Shown here piece after piece: positions 26,079 through 34,644 of a stretch of DNA of 64,000 nucleotides. Both the position numbers and the translations under genes were made by a program. The notes beneath the pieces were generated by a model. That model was not told the origin of the DNA. It saw nothing but the letters and a program-made list of their open reading frames with translations, and did not search any database. The stretch comes from Paraburkholderia aromaticivorans (lineage in GTDB: Bacteria > Pseudomonadota > Gammaproteobacteria > Burkholderiales > Burkholderiaceae), in assembly GCF_002278075.1 (NCBI RefSeq), contig NZ_CP022991.1, positions 372,001 through 436,000 of the forward strand, given 5' to 3'. Within the stretch, counting starts at the first letter, position 1; each line of letters opens with the position of its first letter.

Positions 26079-27238
26079 GTGATCTGATCGAGCCGTTTCA
26101 GCTCAATGTGTCTGAGGAGGATCTGTCCGAGTTGCGTGGGCGACTGCAGCGGGTGCGCTGGCCAGACCGTGAAACCGTCAATGACACGAGCCAGGGTCCG
26201 CAACTTTTAAAGCTGCAGGCACTGGTCGCGCATTGGATAGACGTTTACGACTGGCGTCGCTGCGAGTCGATGTTGAATGACTTCGGGCAGTTCAAGACGA
26301 CCATTGACGGCCTGGACATCCACTTCCTTCACATTCGGTCACCAGAACCCGATGCCATTCCCTTGCTGATGGCGCATGGTTGGCCCGGCTCTGTGCTTGA
26401 ATTCCGCAAGGTGATAGCGCCGCTCAGCAATCCCGGCGCACATGGCGACGATCCGAGGCAGGCGTTTCACCTCGTCATTCCGTCGATGCCGGGATTTGGG
26501 TTTTCGGACAAACCGAGCGAACCCGGGTGGGATATGTCTCGCATTGGGCGTACCTACGTTGAGCTGATGCGGCGGCTTGGCTACGAACGTTGGGCTATGC
26601 AGGGCGGCGATTTTGGCGCAGGAGTGACCGACGAAGTCGCGTCACTAGCGCTCCCCGAGCTTATCGGTATCCATCTGAACTTCGCGATGTTCATGCCCGC
26701 GCCAGACGAAATCCGCGACGCTACGCCGGATGAAGAGGGCATGCTCGCCAGTGCCCGGTATTTCTGGAGCACGCTTTCTGGATACGCCCAGGTGCAGCGG
26801 ACCCGACCGCAGACGATAGGCTACGCGCTCGCAGATTCTCCAGTCGCGCAGGCAGCGTGGATTTACGCAATGTTCCAGGACACGTGTGGTACGGCAGGCA
26901 ACGCAGAAGTTTCCTTCACGCTCGACGAAATACTCGACGACATCATGTTGTATTGGATACCCAATGCGTCAGCTTCGTCGGCTCGACTTTATTGGGAATT
27001 AAAGCGATCCAACTGGTCCTCTGCGGCTCGCATCGATCGTCCAATTGTCGTGCCATCTGGATTCACCATGCTTGCCGGCGAACAGGTGCGTAAATCGCGA
27101 CGCTGGATTGAACAACGCTACAGCGATGTGCGGCACTTCGCTGAGCACGAACAGGGCGGCCACTTTGCCGCGTTGGAAAATCCGCATGCTTTGGTAGGCG
27201 ATATTCGCTCGACCTTCGCGAGCCTTCGCGAAAGCTGA
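26075..27238 (+). CDS. Epoxide hydrolase of the EHN/alpha-beta type
   Basis: This 387-residue protein begins with the EHN N-terminal domain (FQLNVSEEDLSELRGRL), then an alpha/beta-hydrolase core. The oxyanion loop is HGWPGS, the nucleophile Asp lies in QGGDFGAGV, and the catalytic His lies near the C-terminus in EQGGHFAALENP. The architecture is that of microsomal/juvenile-hormone-type epoxide hydrolases, which add water to an epoxide to give a diol. It is translationally coupled to the NmrA-like gene and is probably under the same LysR control. It is predicted cytoplasmic with no membrane anchor. Confidence 0.88.
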   Translation: MSDLIEPFQLNVSEEDLSELRGRLQRVRWPDRETVNDTSQGPQLLKLQALVAHWIDVYDWRRCESMLNDFGQFKTTIDGLDIHFLHIRSPEPDAIPLLMAHGWPGSVLEFRKVIAPLSNPGAHGDDPRQAFHLVIPSMPGFGFSDKPSEPGWDMSRIGRTYVELMRRLGYERWAMQGGDFGAGVTDEVASLALPELIGIHLNFAMFMPAPDEIRDATPDEEGMLASARYFWSTLSGYAQVQRTRPQTIGYALADSPVAQAAWIYAMFQDTCGTAGNAEVSFTLDEILDDIMLYWIPNASASSARLYWELKRSNWSSAARIDRPIVVPSGFTMLAGEQVRKSRRWIEQRYSDVRHFAEHEQGGHFAALENPHALVGDIRSTFASLRES

Positions 27239-27418
27239 CCCAATGGCATGCCTGCGTCGAAACGTTGGTGGGGTACTTCCTTCATGCGGCAATTGGCTGC
27301 GAGTGTCGACGAGGCAAGTAGGCTGACTACTTGTCCACCAACTTCGCCTGCGGGAATGACCGTTATATCCTGAAAGCAGCCTTAGGCTTGGCGCCCGGCT
27401 GATGGACCGAATTGGGTC

Positions 27419-29026
27419 GATTCTGTTGAAAAAGTCGGCGGCGATGCGGAATGTTGGGTATCCTGGAAGACATCAAACGACGGGAGCGAATCGTCATGAT
27501 GGGTCGACTGGATAGCGGACAGGACAAGCTCTTCTACTCGTTCAACCTCGATAACCACGTCCCGCAATCGCACCTGTTGAGAGGCATCGATCGCTTCCTT
27601 GATCTGCGAGATCTGCGCCGACACCTCGCGCCGTTCTACAGCCCGATGGGTCGGCCATCGATTGACCCGGAGCTCATGATTCGCATGTTGATCGTGGGTT
27701 ACTGCTTTGGCATCCGGTCCGAGCGACGTCTATGCGAAGAGGTGCATCTGAACCTCGCATACCGGTGGTTCTGCCGCCTGGGTCTGGAAGACGCCGTACC
27801 GGAACACTCGACGTTCTCAAAGAACCGTCACGGTCGCTTTCGCGATAGCGACCTGTTGCGCCACGTATTCGAATCTGTGCTGAGTCGTTGCATGGCCGAG
27901 GGCCTCGTCAAGGGCGAGGGATTCGCCATTGACGCAAGCATCATCAAGGCGGACGCGAGTCCTGCTCGCGGAGTGCCGGGAACCGAGCCTATCGACTGGG
28001 GACGTGCCGACGGCCAGAGCCGCGCTGTGCGGGAATATCTTGAGGCACTGGAGCAAGCCAATCCGGTGGCCGCAGATACGTCCGAGCCAGCATCGTCTTC
28101 GGCACCTCCAAAGAAGATATCCCTGACTGATCCTGCTGCACGATGGACGGCCGCTCCGGGCGGTCCTGCGTTCTTTGCCTACTCGACGAATTACCTGATC
28201 GATCTGCAGGCAGGGATCATTGTGGATGTTGAAGCGACGCCGGCGAACCGGTCACAAGAGGTCGAATCAACCAGGACAATGATCGATCGTGTTCAACACC
28301 AACGGGACCTGAAGCCTCGCCGACTGGTAGGTGACACCGCATACGGCACAGCAGCACTGCTTGGCTGGATGGTTGAAGAGAAACAAATTGAGCCGCACGT
28401 TTCAGTCTGGGATAAAACAGAGCGCAAGGACAATACATTCTCTCGTAGCGAATTCATCTGGGATGAAGAGGCCAACGAGTATCGATGTCCTGCAGGGAAC
28501 GCGCTGCGCTGCGACTGGCGTCCACTGAAGAATCCACGCACGCACATCACGAAAGCCGACACTATCGTGTATCGATCGAGCGAAAAGAACTGCAACCGAT
28601 GTTCGATTAAGAATCAATGCTGCCCGAATATGTCGTTTCGCAAAATCACGCGCAGCATCCATGAAGCCGCCCGCGATGAGGCTCGACGCATCGCGGCAAC
28701 CCCCGAATACAAACAGTCGCGCCGGCAGCGAAAGAAGGTGGAAATGCTCTTCGCTCACCTCAAGCGCATTCTCAAACTTGATCGCTTGCGACTGCGTGGT
28801 CCAAGCGGTGCCCATGATGAGTTTCTGATGGCAGCAACTGCGCAAAATCTGCGAAGAATGGCCAAGTGGCTCACGCCTGAAGGTAAGCAGGCAAACCAGG
28901 CAGCTACATGACGAGAAACGGGGGGCGTCGCACGTTGCAAGACCGCCGCCTCGCTGAACTCCCCAACTCGAAACTTACTGCCGAAGCCCGGGACCCAAAC
29001 CAAAACACGACTTTTTCAACAGAATC
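27419..29026 (+). mobile_element. IS1182-like insertion sequence A, complete
   Basis: Both ends read GATTCTGTTGAAAAAGTCG, a perfect 19-bp inverted repeat. The tetranucleotide GGTC flanks both sides (27415-27418 and 29027-29030), a 4-bp target duplication. The 1608-bp element carries one transposase gene. Its inner end sequence TGTTGAAAAAGTCG recurs at both ends of the short element at 12970-13127. Confidence 0.87.
27496..28911 (+). CDS. IS1182-like transposase of element A
   Basis: This is an intact DDE transposase of 471 residues from the ATG at 27496 (a second ATG follows directly). It is unrelated at a glance to the element-B transposase except for the shared plan: an N-terminal DUF772-type domain (GRPSIDPELMIRMLIVGYC, SERRLCEEVHLNLAYRWFCRL), then Asp in FAIDASIIKADAS and LVGDTAYGT and Glu in KVEMLFAHLKRIL. 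A cysteine-rich patch (CNRCSIKNQCC) lies in between. An in-frame extension to 27451 is possible but unlikely. Confidence 0.92.
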   Translation: MMGRLDSGQDKLFYSFNLDNHVPQSHLLRGIDRFLDLRDLRRHLAPFYSPMGRPSIDPELMIRMLIVGYCFGIRSERRLCEEVHLNLAYRWFCRLGLEDAVPEHSTFSKNRHGRFRDSDLLRHVFESVLSRCMAEGLVKGEGFAIDASIIKADASPARGVPGTEPIDWGRADGQSRAVREYLEALEQANPVAADTSEPASSSAPPKKISLTDPAARWTAAPGGPAFFAYSTNYLIDLQAGIIVDVEATPANRSQEVESTRTMIDRVQHQRDLKPRRLVGDTAYGTAALLGWMVEEKQIEPHVSVWDKTERKDNTFSRSEFIWDEEANEYRCPAGNALRCDWRPLKNPRTHITKADTIVYRSSEKNCNRCSIKNQCCPNMSFRKITRSIHEAARDEARRIAATPEYKQSRRQRKKVEMLFAHLKRILKLDRLRLRGPSGAHDEFLMAATAQNLRRMAKWLTPEGKQANQAAT

Positions 29027-29433
29027 GGTCGCGTGCCGCCGATCGCCGACAGGCAGTGGTCATGATCTGTCATTCGTGTTGTAAGGCGCCAAGCGGACCT
29101 ACTGGAACGCCCCGACCTCGACCGCTTCTGAGAATCGGCTAGCGCGAGCGCCACGCTTAAACCGTGGAACTGGCACCAGCGAATAAACTTTCGCATCCGA
29201 AAATCATATACTGACTACGCCTGCCTGCTATCTGTAATGCGGTTGTGGTATCCGTGCGCATGATTGTTCGAGCAGTATCAGTGCGCTCGGCGAGAGAAGA
29301 CTGATGGAGGTCGGCCGGCCTCGCGTCGCACGCCAGGGGCTGAGCGATCTGCTTGCGCATGTCCTTTTGTCAGGCAGATGACCCGAAAGCCCCTGGCCGG
29401 AGCTTCACCTCACTTGCCTATCTGGACGAAGCC
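29027..29433. other. Intergenic region upstream of the cNMP-domain flavoprotein gene
   Basis: No gene seen. The region begins with the target duplication of element A. The promoter of the flavoprotein gene should be at its 3' end. An in-frame extension to 29353 exists but its residues lack family similarity. Confidence 0.4.
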
Positions 29434-31086
29434 ATGCTGACAATCGACGACATCCGGGCGATTCCGCTGTTCTCCACACTCCCTGACGACGAACTGGAAC
29501 ATCTCGCGCGTACGTGCGCAGACCTGCATCTATGCGCAGGCGAGTTCGCGGTTCATGAAGGTGGGGAGCGCGCGCTGTACGCCGTTCTTGCCGGCAGGAT
29601 GGAAGTCATCAAGACGTTCGACGGTATCGAGCGCACGCTAGGCTGGCGTCTGCCCGGTACCATTTTTGGCGAAGTGCCGCTCGCGCTGAGTTCGCCGTTT
29701 CCCGGTGCCTATCGGGCCGCGGAGCCGTCGCGTGTCATGCGCGTGGACGCTCAGCGTTACTACGCACTTGCTGCTGCGTCGCCGGAAATTGCGTTCAGGA
29801 TGGGCACCCTTGCGCGTGAGCGGATCGGCGGACTGCAGGGCCTCTCCGCCGAGCCGCCCAAGGCCCGCGTGACCATGATTGGAAGTCGCTGGGACACTGC
29901 TTGCACCGCGTTGCGCCAGTTCCTCACCCGCAACCAGATCAGCTACGACTGGATGACACCGGATGCGCCCGAAGTGACGGCGCGCTGGCCTGGAACCTGT
30001 CCGCCAGAGCAGGATTGCCCGATATTGCGACTGGTCGACGGGGCGGTGCTGAGCCGACCTACGACACGAGAGCTCGCGGAGTTGCTGGGTTTGCAGACGC
30101 AGCCTCGCCTGGCAGAATACGACACGATGATCATTGGTGGCGGGCCAGCCGGTCTCGCCGCGGCAGTGTACGGCGCGTCAGAAGGCTTGCGCACCGTGGT
30201 GCTGGAGCGCGAAGCGCCAGGCGGGCAGGCCGGGACCTCCTCGCGTATTGAGAATTACCTCGGCTTCCCCAACGGCGTGTCGGGCGACGAACTGGCGAGC
30301 CGTGCACTGCAGCAGGCAAGGCGGCTCGGTGCAGAGATTCTGGTGACACGGTCTGTCGCCCGGATCGATGTCGCCAGCCGTAGCGTTCACCTCGACGGAG
30401 GCGGCGTCATCCGGGCGAGAACGATCATTCTCGCGACTGGAGTTACGTGGCGCCGTCTTGCGATCGACGGCTTCGACCGGTTTATCGGTAAAGGCATTTA
30501 CTACGGCGCGTCACGCAGCGAAGCGAACGCCACTCACGGCCTCGACGTCTATCTGATCGGCGGTGGAAACTCGGCCGGCCAGGCAGCGTTGTACTTTGCC
30601 AATCATGCGCGCATGGTGACGCTTGTCCTGCGAGGCGATTCGCTGGAGAAGAGCATGTCCCGCTACCTCGTCGAGCAGCTTCGTGGGAAGTCAAACGTAG
30701 GAGTGCAACTGCGATCGGAAGTAGTCGGTGCGCACGGCGATACCCATCTGACAGCGATCGATGTACGCGGTGGCTTGAGCGCAGAGGTGCGTCGACACGA
30801 TTGTGGCGCATTGTTCGTGTTCATCGGCGCCGATGCTGAGACTGAGTGGTTGCCGGAGGAAATCGCACGTGATGTGCGCGGATATGTTCTCACCGGCGAC
30901 GACGTCGTCAAGGCGGGACGCTGGTCCCATAGCCGGGATCCCTACCTCCTCGAATCGAGTGCTCCTGGCGTATTTGCCTGTGGGGATGTGAGGTTGAGCC
31001 CGGTCAAGCGCGTCGCTTCAGCGGTCGGCGAAGGCAGCATGGCGATCGCGTTCGCCCACAAATATTTGCAGCACGACGCCAGATAG
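29434..31086 (+). CDS. Flavoprotein with N-terminal cyclic-nucleotide-binding domain, thioredoxin-reductase-like
   Basis: This 550-residue protein has three parts. Residues 5-130 form a cNMP-binding-like domain (FSTLPDDELEHLARTC, AGEFAVHEGGERALY, GTIFGEVPLAL). Residues 150-225 resemble a thioredoxin-like module. From residue 230 follows a two-dinucleotide-domain reductase with FAD site IIGGGPAGLAAAVYGASEGL and a second GGGNSAGQAALYFA for NAD(P)H, then GVFACGDVRLSPVKRVA. At the position where thioredoxin reductase has its CxxC redox centre, this protein reads GIYYGASRSEA, so the disulfide chemistry is missing. It may be a ferredoxin/flavin-type reductase or act on a small electron carrier, perhaps gated by the cNMP domain. 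Start chosen at the ATG before LTIDDIRAI. Confidence 0.85.
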   Translation: MLTIDDIRAIPLFSTLPDDELEHLARTCADLHLCAGEFAVHEGGERALYAVLAGRMEVIKTFDGIERTLGWRLPGTIFGEVPLALSSPFPGAYRAAEPSRVMRVDAQRYYALAAASPEIAFRMGTLARERIGGLQGLSAEPPKARVTMIGSRWDTACTALRQFLTRNQISYDWMTPDAPEVTARWPGTCPPEQDCPILRLVDGAVLSRPTTRELAELLGLQTQPRLAEYDTMIIGGGPAGLAAAVYGASEGLRTVVLEREAPGGQAGTSSRIENYLGFPNGVSGDELASRALQQARRLGAEILVTRSVARIDVASRSVHLDGGGVIRARTIILATGVTWRRLAIDGFDRFIGKGIYYGASRSEANATHGLDVYLIGGGNSAGQAALYFANHARMVTLVLRGDSLEKSMSRYLVEQLRGKSNVGVQLRSEVVGAHGDTHLTAIDVRGGLSAEVRRHDCGALFVFIGADAETEWLPEEIARDVRGYVLTGDDVVKAGRWSHSRDPYLLESSAPGVFACGDVRLSPVKRVASAVGEGSMAIAFAHKYLQHDAR

Positions 31087-31449
31087 CACTGGGTGCGACA
31101 GTGAGATGTATGTGTGCTCGTCGTAGCGGGTTTTGATTGATATTGAACGTCCGCTTCTATGCGTCGGATAGACCGCTTGGGTCGGTCTATACCCTTTGAA
31201 TACCTGCTGCGATCAGCAATCAATCGAGGTCTGCATCGGACCGGGTCCGGGCCAACTGCGGCCGCTGGCCCAGCCACCGAAGCTGTCAGTCGAACGTCGG
31301 CTTCGCCCAGCTAACGGACTGTGACGCGTCGACCACGCTCATCGCTTTATTCTGTCGGTGGCCGCACGCGGATTACGCGCAACGGCCGGCCGGCATCGTG
31401 ACGTCGCTCCACGCTTCGGTAAATGGCGGTGAGGACGCCGAATCCGCTC
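31087..31449. other. Intergenic region with hairpin and dispersed repeat, no gene seen
   Basis: A perfect 8-bp stem, ATAGACCG/CGGTCTAT with a 7-base loop, lies at 31168-31190, about 80 bp after the flavoprotein stop; it may mark transcript end. The segment 31210-31263 is the second copy of repeat type 2. I see no coding sequence. Confidence 0.45.
31210..31263 (+). repeat. Dispersed intergenic repeat type 2, copy 2
   Basis: It begins CGATCAGCAATCAATCGAGG and aligns with 4764-4815. Common motifs are listed under copy 1. The two are about 26 kb apart, in the same orientation. Confidence 0.4.
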
Positions 31450-32511
31450 CTACCGGATTCCAATCACCATTGAATCCGGGCCGGCGAGAAGCTCGACGCG
31501 TGCCTGTGAGAAGCCGACTTCCTTCATCCACGCACAACACTGCGCACCCGTATAGTCGAAACCGCCGGGGGTTTCGATGAGCATGTTCAGGCTCATCAGA
31601 AGACCGAATGCATTCTGCTTGCGATCATCGTCGATCATCGCGTCGTAGACGATCAGACACCCCCCTGGAGGCAGCGCCGCGTAGCACTTCGCCAGCAGTT
31701 CGAGTTTCTCTTCGAGATTCCAGTCATGGAGGATGTGCCCCATCACAAGCACGTCTGCTGCCGGGCAGGGGTCCTTGAAAAAGTTGCCCGCATGGAAGCG
31801 CACCCGTTCCTGCAAACCGTGCAACGTCACGTACTCGTTAAATACCGGGCCCACTTCCGGTAGATCGAAGCCACCACCGAGCAAGTGAGCATGAGCGAGC
31901 GCGATCTGCACAGGTAGCGCGCCTTGTGCCGTGCCAATGTCGATGAAAGTGCTGTAATTCTTCCAGGGGAATTTCTGCGCAATCGCCTTGGCCGCCCCAA
32001 GACTGACTCCGGTCATCGCTCGCAGGAAGCGCCGCAGGCCTGCTTCATCGCGATAGATCGTGTCAAACAGGTTGCCGCCGTGCTTCGCCTCGTTCTGTGG
32101 CCGCCCGGTGCGAAGCGCTTCTGTCAGTGACCCCCAGAACGGATACAGCCGGGCGTTGGCCATTTCAAGTAGTCCACCCACGTAACCGGGCTTGGTCATG
32201 TCCAGAAAGAGCCCGGTCTCCGGCGTATTGCGATATATCCCGGCTTCGCGTTCCAGCAGATTCAATGCAACCAGTGCGTCGAGAAAATCGAGGGCCGATC
32301 TCGGATGCAATCCGAGCGCCTCGATGAGTTCCGCCGCGTCGCTCGGACCGCTTGCGAGGCGCGTGAACACACCGAGTTCGACCGCGGACAGCAACGTCTT
32401 CGACGCCCAAAATCCCATGCCCAGTTGCAAAAGTCGCTCAGGAGTAGGTTCGGGTTGATACTTGACGTCAGCGCCAGGTCCCTGCTGACCCACGTTTGGT
32501 GTACTTGGCAT
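31450..32511 (-). CDS. SAM-dependent O-methyltransferase (family 2)
   Basis: This 353-residue protein resembles plant/bacterial O-methyltransferases of family 2. The N-terminal dimerisation region ([23 protein letters not shown]) carries a winged-helix-like part, and the SAM site begins at [38 protein letters not shown] is the region with the catalytic His. The start at 32511 has GGAGG 6 nt upstream. It faces away from the cupin gene (32725), with 213 bp between. It probably methylates a hydroxyl on a small phenolic or quinone; the substrate is unknown. Confidence 0.85.
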   Translation of the reverse strand: MPSTPNVGQQGPGADVKYQPEPTPERLLQLGMGFWASKTLLSAVELGVFTRLASGPSDAAELIEALGLHPRSALDFLDALVALNLLEREAGIYRNTPETGLFLDMTKPGYVGGLLEMANARLYPFWGSLTEALRTGRPQNEAKHGGNLFDTIYRDEAGLRRFLRAMTGVSLGAAKAIAQKFPWKNYSTFIDIGTAQGALPVQIALAHAHLLGGGFDLPEVGPVFNEYVTLHGLQERVRFHAGNFFKDPCPAADVLVMGHILHDWNLEEKLELLAKCYAALPPGGCLIVYDAMIDDDRKQNAFGLLMSLNMLIETPGGFDYTGAQCCAWMKEVGFSQARVELLAGPDSMVIGIR

Positions 32512-32724
32512 CGATGCCTCCGGCGGACACGTGTGGTGAAGCGCCAGGTGCCATGGCAGGCGGCGCGACGTTCTAAGCGTAGTCATCGTATGAAACTAAG
32601 TCCAGCCGCTTACGTGCTGGCTAATATCGGACATTCGGTCAGGGAACCGCTGCAAGCGGCGTGTCTCCGGCCTACACTCGTAGTGTTGCGACCGACGCGA
32701 ATCCTCAGACTAGAGAAAACTGAA

Positions 32725-33168
32725 ATGACTCTTGACAACGCGGACCCAGGCGAGCTGATCACGGTCGGTCGTCTGACGATTCGGTACCTGATTGATGGAG
32801 CCGGCACAGGCGGGTTGGGCGTATTCGAGTTGACCGTGCCTCCCGGCTCGAGCGTTCCTCCACCACACAGTCACACACATAACGAGGAGTGCGTGTATGT
32901 GCTGGAGGGCATGCTTCGGTACTCTGTCGACGGAGTAGTCCGGGATCTGGCCCAAGGACAATGGATGCATTCCCGACGCGGATCGGTCCATCAGTTCAGC
33001 AATCCACACGGTGACACCGCTCGTGCCTTGATCATACTTACGCCCGACATTGGCGCGCAGTATTTCCGCGATGTCGGAGCCATAATCAATGCGGGTGAGC
33101 CGCCCGACCGCGCGAAGCTTATCGCTGTGATGTCCGGGTACGGACTGGTCCCAGCGTCGCCTAAATGA
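32725..33168 (+). CDS. Cupin domain protein
   Basis: This 147-residue single-cupin protein has motif 1 in PPPHSHTHNEECVYVLEG (metal-binding His, His, Glu) and motif 2 in MHSRRGSVHQFSNP. Metal ligands look complete, so it may be a dioxygenase-like or isomerase-like enzyme or a sugar/hormone binder. The start ATG at 32725 lies 12-13 nt after a GAGA-like weak site. It is divergent from the methyltransferase. The gene is probably the target of the same unknown regulator. Function unknown beyond the cupin fold. Confidence 0.78.
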   Translation: MTLDNADPGELITVGRLTIRYLIDGAGTGGLGVFELTVPPGSSVPPPHSHTHNEECVYVLEGMLRYSVDGVVRDLAQGQWMHSRRGSVHQFSNPHGDTARALIILTPDIGAQYFRDVGAIINAGEPPDRAKLIAVMSGYGLVPASPK

Positions 33169-33477
33169 GTTGGAAGCGATCCACTGCGGCTGAATAACTA
33201 CCGGCCGACGCGAAGACGCGGAAGCGACCGTTGGTCTCTGTTAGCTACCCTAATCGCCTGGCCGCACGACCGGCGGCACCGCGTCGCCTTCTGCCTTTCC
33301 CATACGCGCCTTGATTCACGAACGATCAAGGCGTGCGAGGGACTGGGTGCGGGCAGGAACAGTCATTCGCCTCCACCAGAAGTCGGCCGGTTGAACGTCA
33401 CCTTCAGAATGCGGCCGTTTGACTGGGAGCACGCGGCGCGCATACTCCGCCTCGCGCCTAAATCTCCTATTGGCTTA
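33169..33477. other. Intergenic region ending at an IS5 insertion, no gene seen
   Basis: Nothing codes clearly here. A perfect 9-bp hairpin, CGCCTTGAT/ATCAAGGCG, lies at 33307-33333 and may end cupin transcription. The TTA at 33475-33477 is the left target duplication of the IS5 element. Confidence 0.4.
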
Positions 33478-34390
33478 GAAGCTGTTGCGAAATTAAGTTC
33501 TGGGGCTGTTAACTTTTCTGGCTTGGTGTTAACTTTCTGTCTTGTTTTGCCTGACAGGAAGCGATGTCTAAAGAACTCATAGACGACGAACTGTGGTCAC
33601 TCATCGAACCACTTCTGCCTGCGCGAGCACCTCGCAATCGGCAATATGCCGGGCGCAAGCCAACACCCGACCGCGCTGTACTGACGGGCATCGTGTTCGT
33701 ACTGCGCTCAGGCATTGCGTGGAATCTCCTGCCGCAGGAGATGGGGTGCGGCTCAGGCACTGCCTGTTGGCGACGGCTCGTCGCATGGCAGGAAGCAGGC
33801 GTCTGGCAACGCATCCACGAAACGCTGCTGGCCGAACTGCGTCGTCGTGGCGAAATCGATTTATCGCGCGCGCTCGTGGACAGTTCATCGATTCGCGCCG
33901 TGCTGGCGGGAAAAAAACCGGCCCGAATCCCACGGACCGGCGCAAGCTCGGCAGCAAACACCACCTCATCGTCGACGCGCAAGGCATCCCGCTCGCGGTC
34001 ATCCTGAGTGCAGCGAACCGCCACGACATTACCCAACTCGATGCGCTGGTTGAGGCAATTCCGCACATCAGAGGCAAGCGGGGGCACCCCTTGCATAAAC
34101 CACAAATCGTTCAGGGCGACCGGGGCTACAGTTCCGAACCACATCGGCAACGTTTGAGAGAACGCGGCATCACGCCGGTGCTCGCAAAAATTGGCTCGCC
34201 CCATGGAAGTGGTCTCGGCAAAACGCGCTGGCCAGTCGAGCGTTCGATTGCATGGCTTCACTCGTTTCGACGCCTGAAAATTCGCTACGAACGTTATGCC
34301 CATATCCATGAAGCCTTCCTGTCTCTGGCTTGTGCCTTAATTTGCTGGACACGTCTCAAGCCAATGTTTAACTAATTTCGCAACAGCTTC
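33478..34390 (+). mobile_element. IS5-family (IS427-like) element, complete
   Basis: Both ends read GAAGCTGTTGCGAAATTA inverted. TTA is duplicated on either side (33475-33477 and 34391-34393), matching the TNA target of the IS427 subgroup. The 913-bp element encodes a transposase split across two frames. Confidence 0.87.
33564..34375 (+). CDS. IS5-family transposase with predicted -1 programmed frameshift
   Basis: The upstream frame (from 33564) encodes the N-terminal DUF4096-type domain (ELIDDELWSLIEPLLPARAP, then GIVFVLRSGIAWNLLP) and the first catalytic Asp (ALVDSSSIRAV). At the A7 run near 33911-33917 the frame must slip by -1 to continue as GPNPTDRRKLGSKHHLI, with Asp in VQGDRGYSSE and Glu in PVERSIAWLHSFRRL. 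This arrangement is normal for the IS427 subgroup, so I treat the element as potentially active and not as a pseudogene. Read-through product is about 270 residues. Confidence 0.88.
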
Positions 34391-34644
34391 TTAGACGTTG
34401 GCCAGATGGTTGCTCGCCGTTGGAGCCATTTGGCGGCCCTCGTTTTTGCAGTGCCGCGGCGACATATATCACCATGCAGCCCAAACCATAACCAACGATC
34501 CCGGGAAAGATCTGTTGCTAGTTCTGCATTAATTTGAACGGCTTTTGGCCGTTAGCTAGGGAGTGACCTCGCACACGCCGTACCCTATTAGCTTGACATG
34601 CACACGTCGCATGCATCGGCCCCAAATTCACACCTTCTATCGCC
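34391..34644. other. Intergenic region with possible membrane-protein remnant
   Basis: On the minus strand, about 34394-34510 reads IFPGIVGYGLGCMVIYVAA and then a polar tail that stops just past the IS5 target site. This looks like the C-terminus of a small membrane protein without its 5' end. I would not annotate it as a gene. The promoter of the downstream chemoreceptor should lie at the right end. Confidence 0.3.

Noticed and set aside
33564..34375. IS5 transposase as a frameshift pseudogene
   Set aside because: The A7 slippery run and -1 shift are the normal expression mode of this IS subgroup, so the split frame is expected.
34394..34510. Possible C-terminus of a membrane protein next to the IS5 element
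   Set aside because: Only about 35 residues, preceded by a stop and with no recognisable family. Mentioned in the gap entry only.
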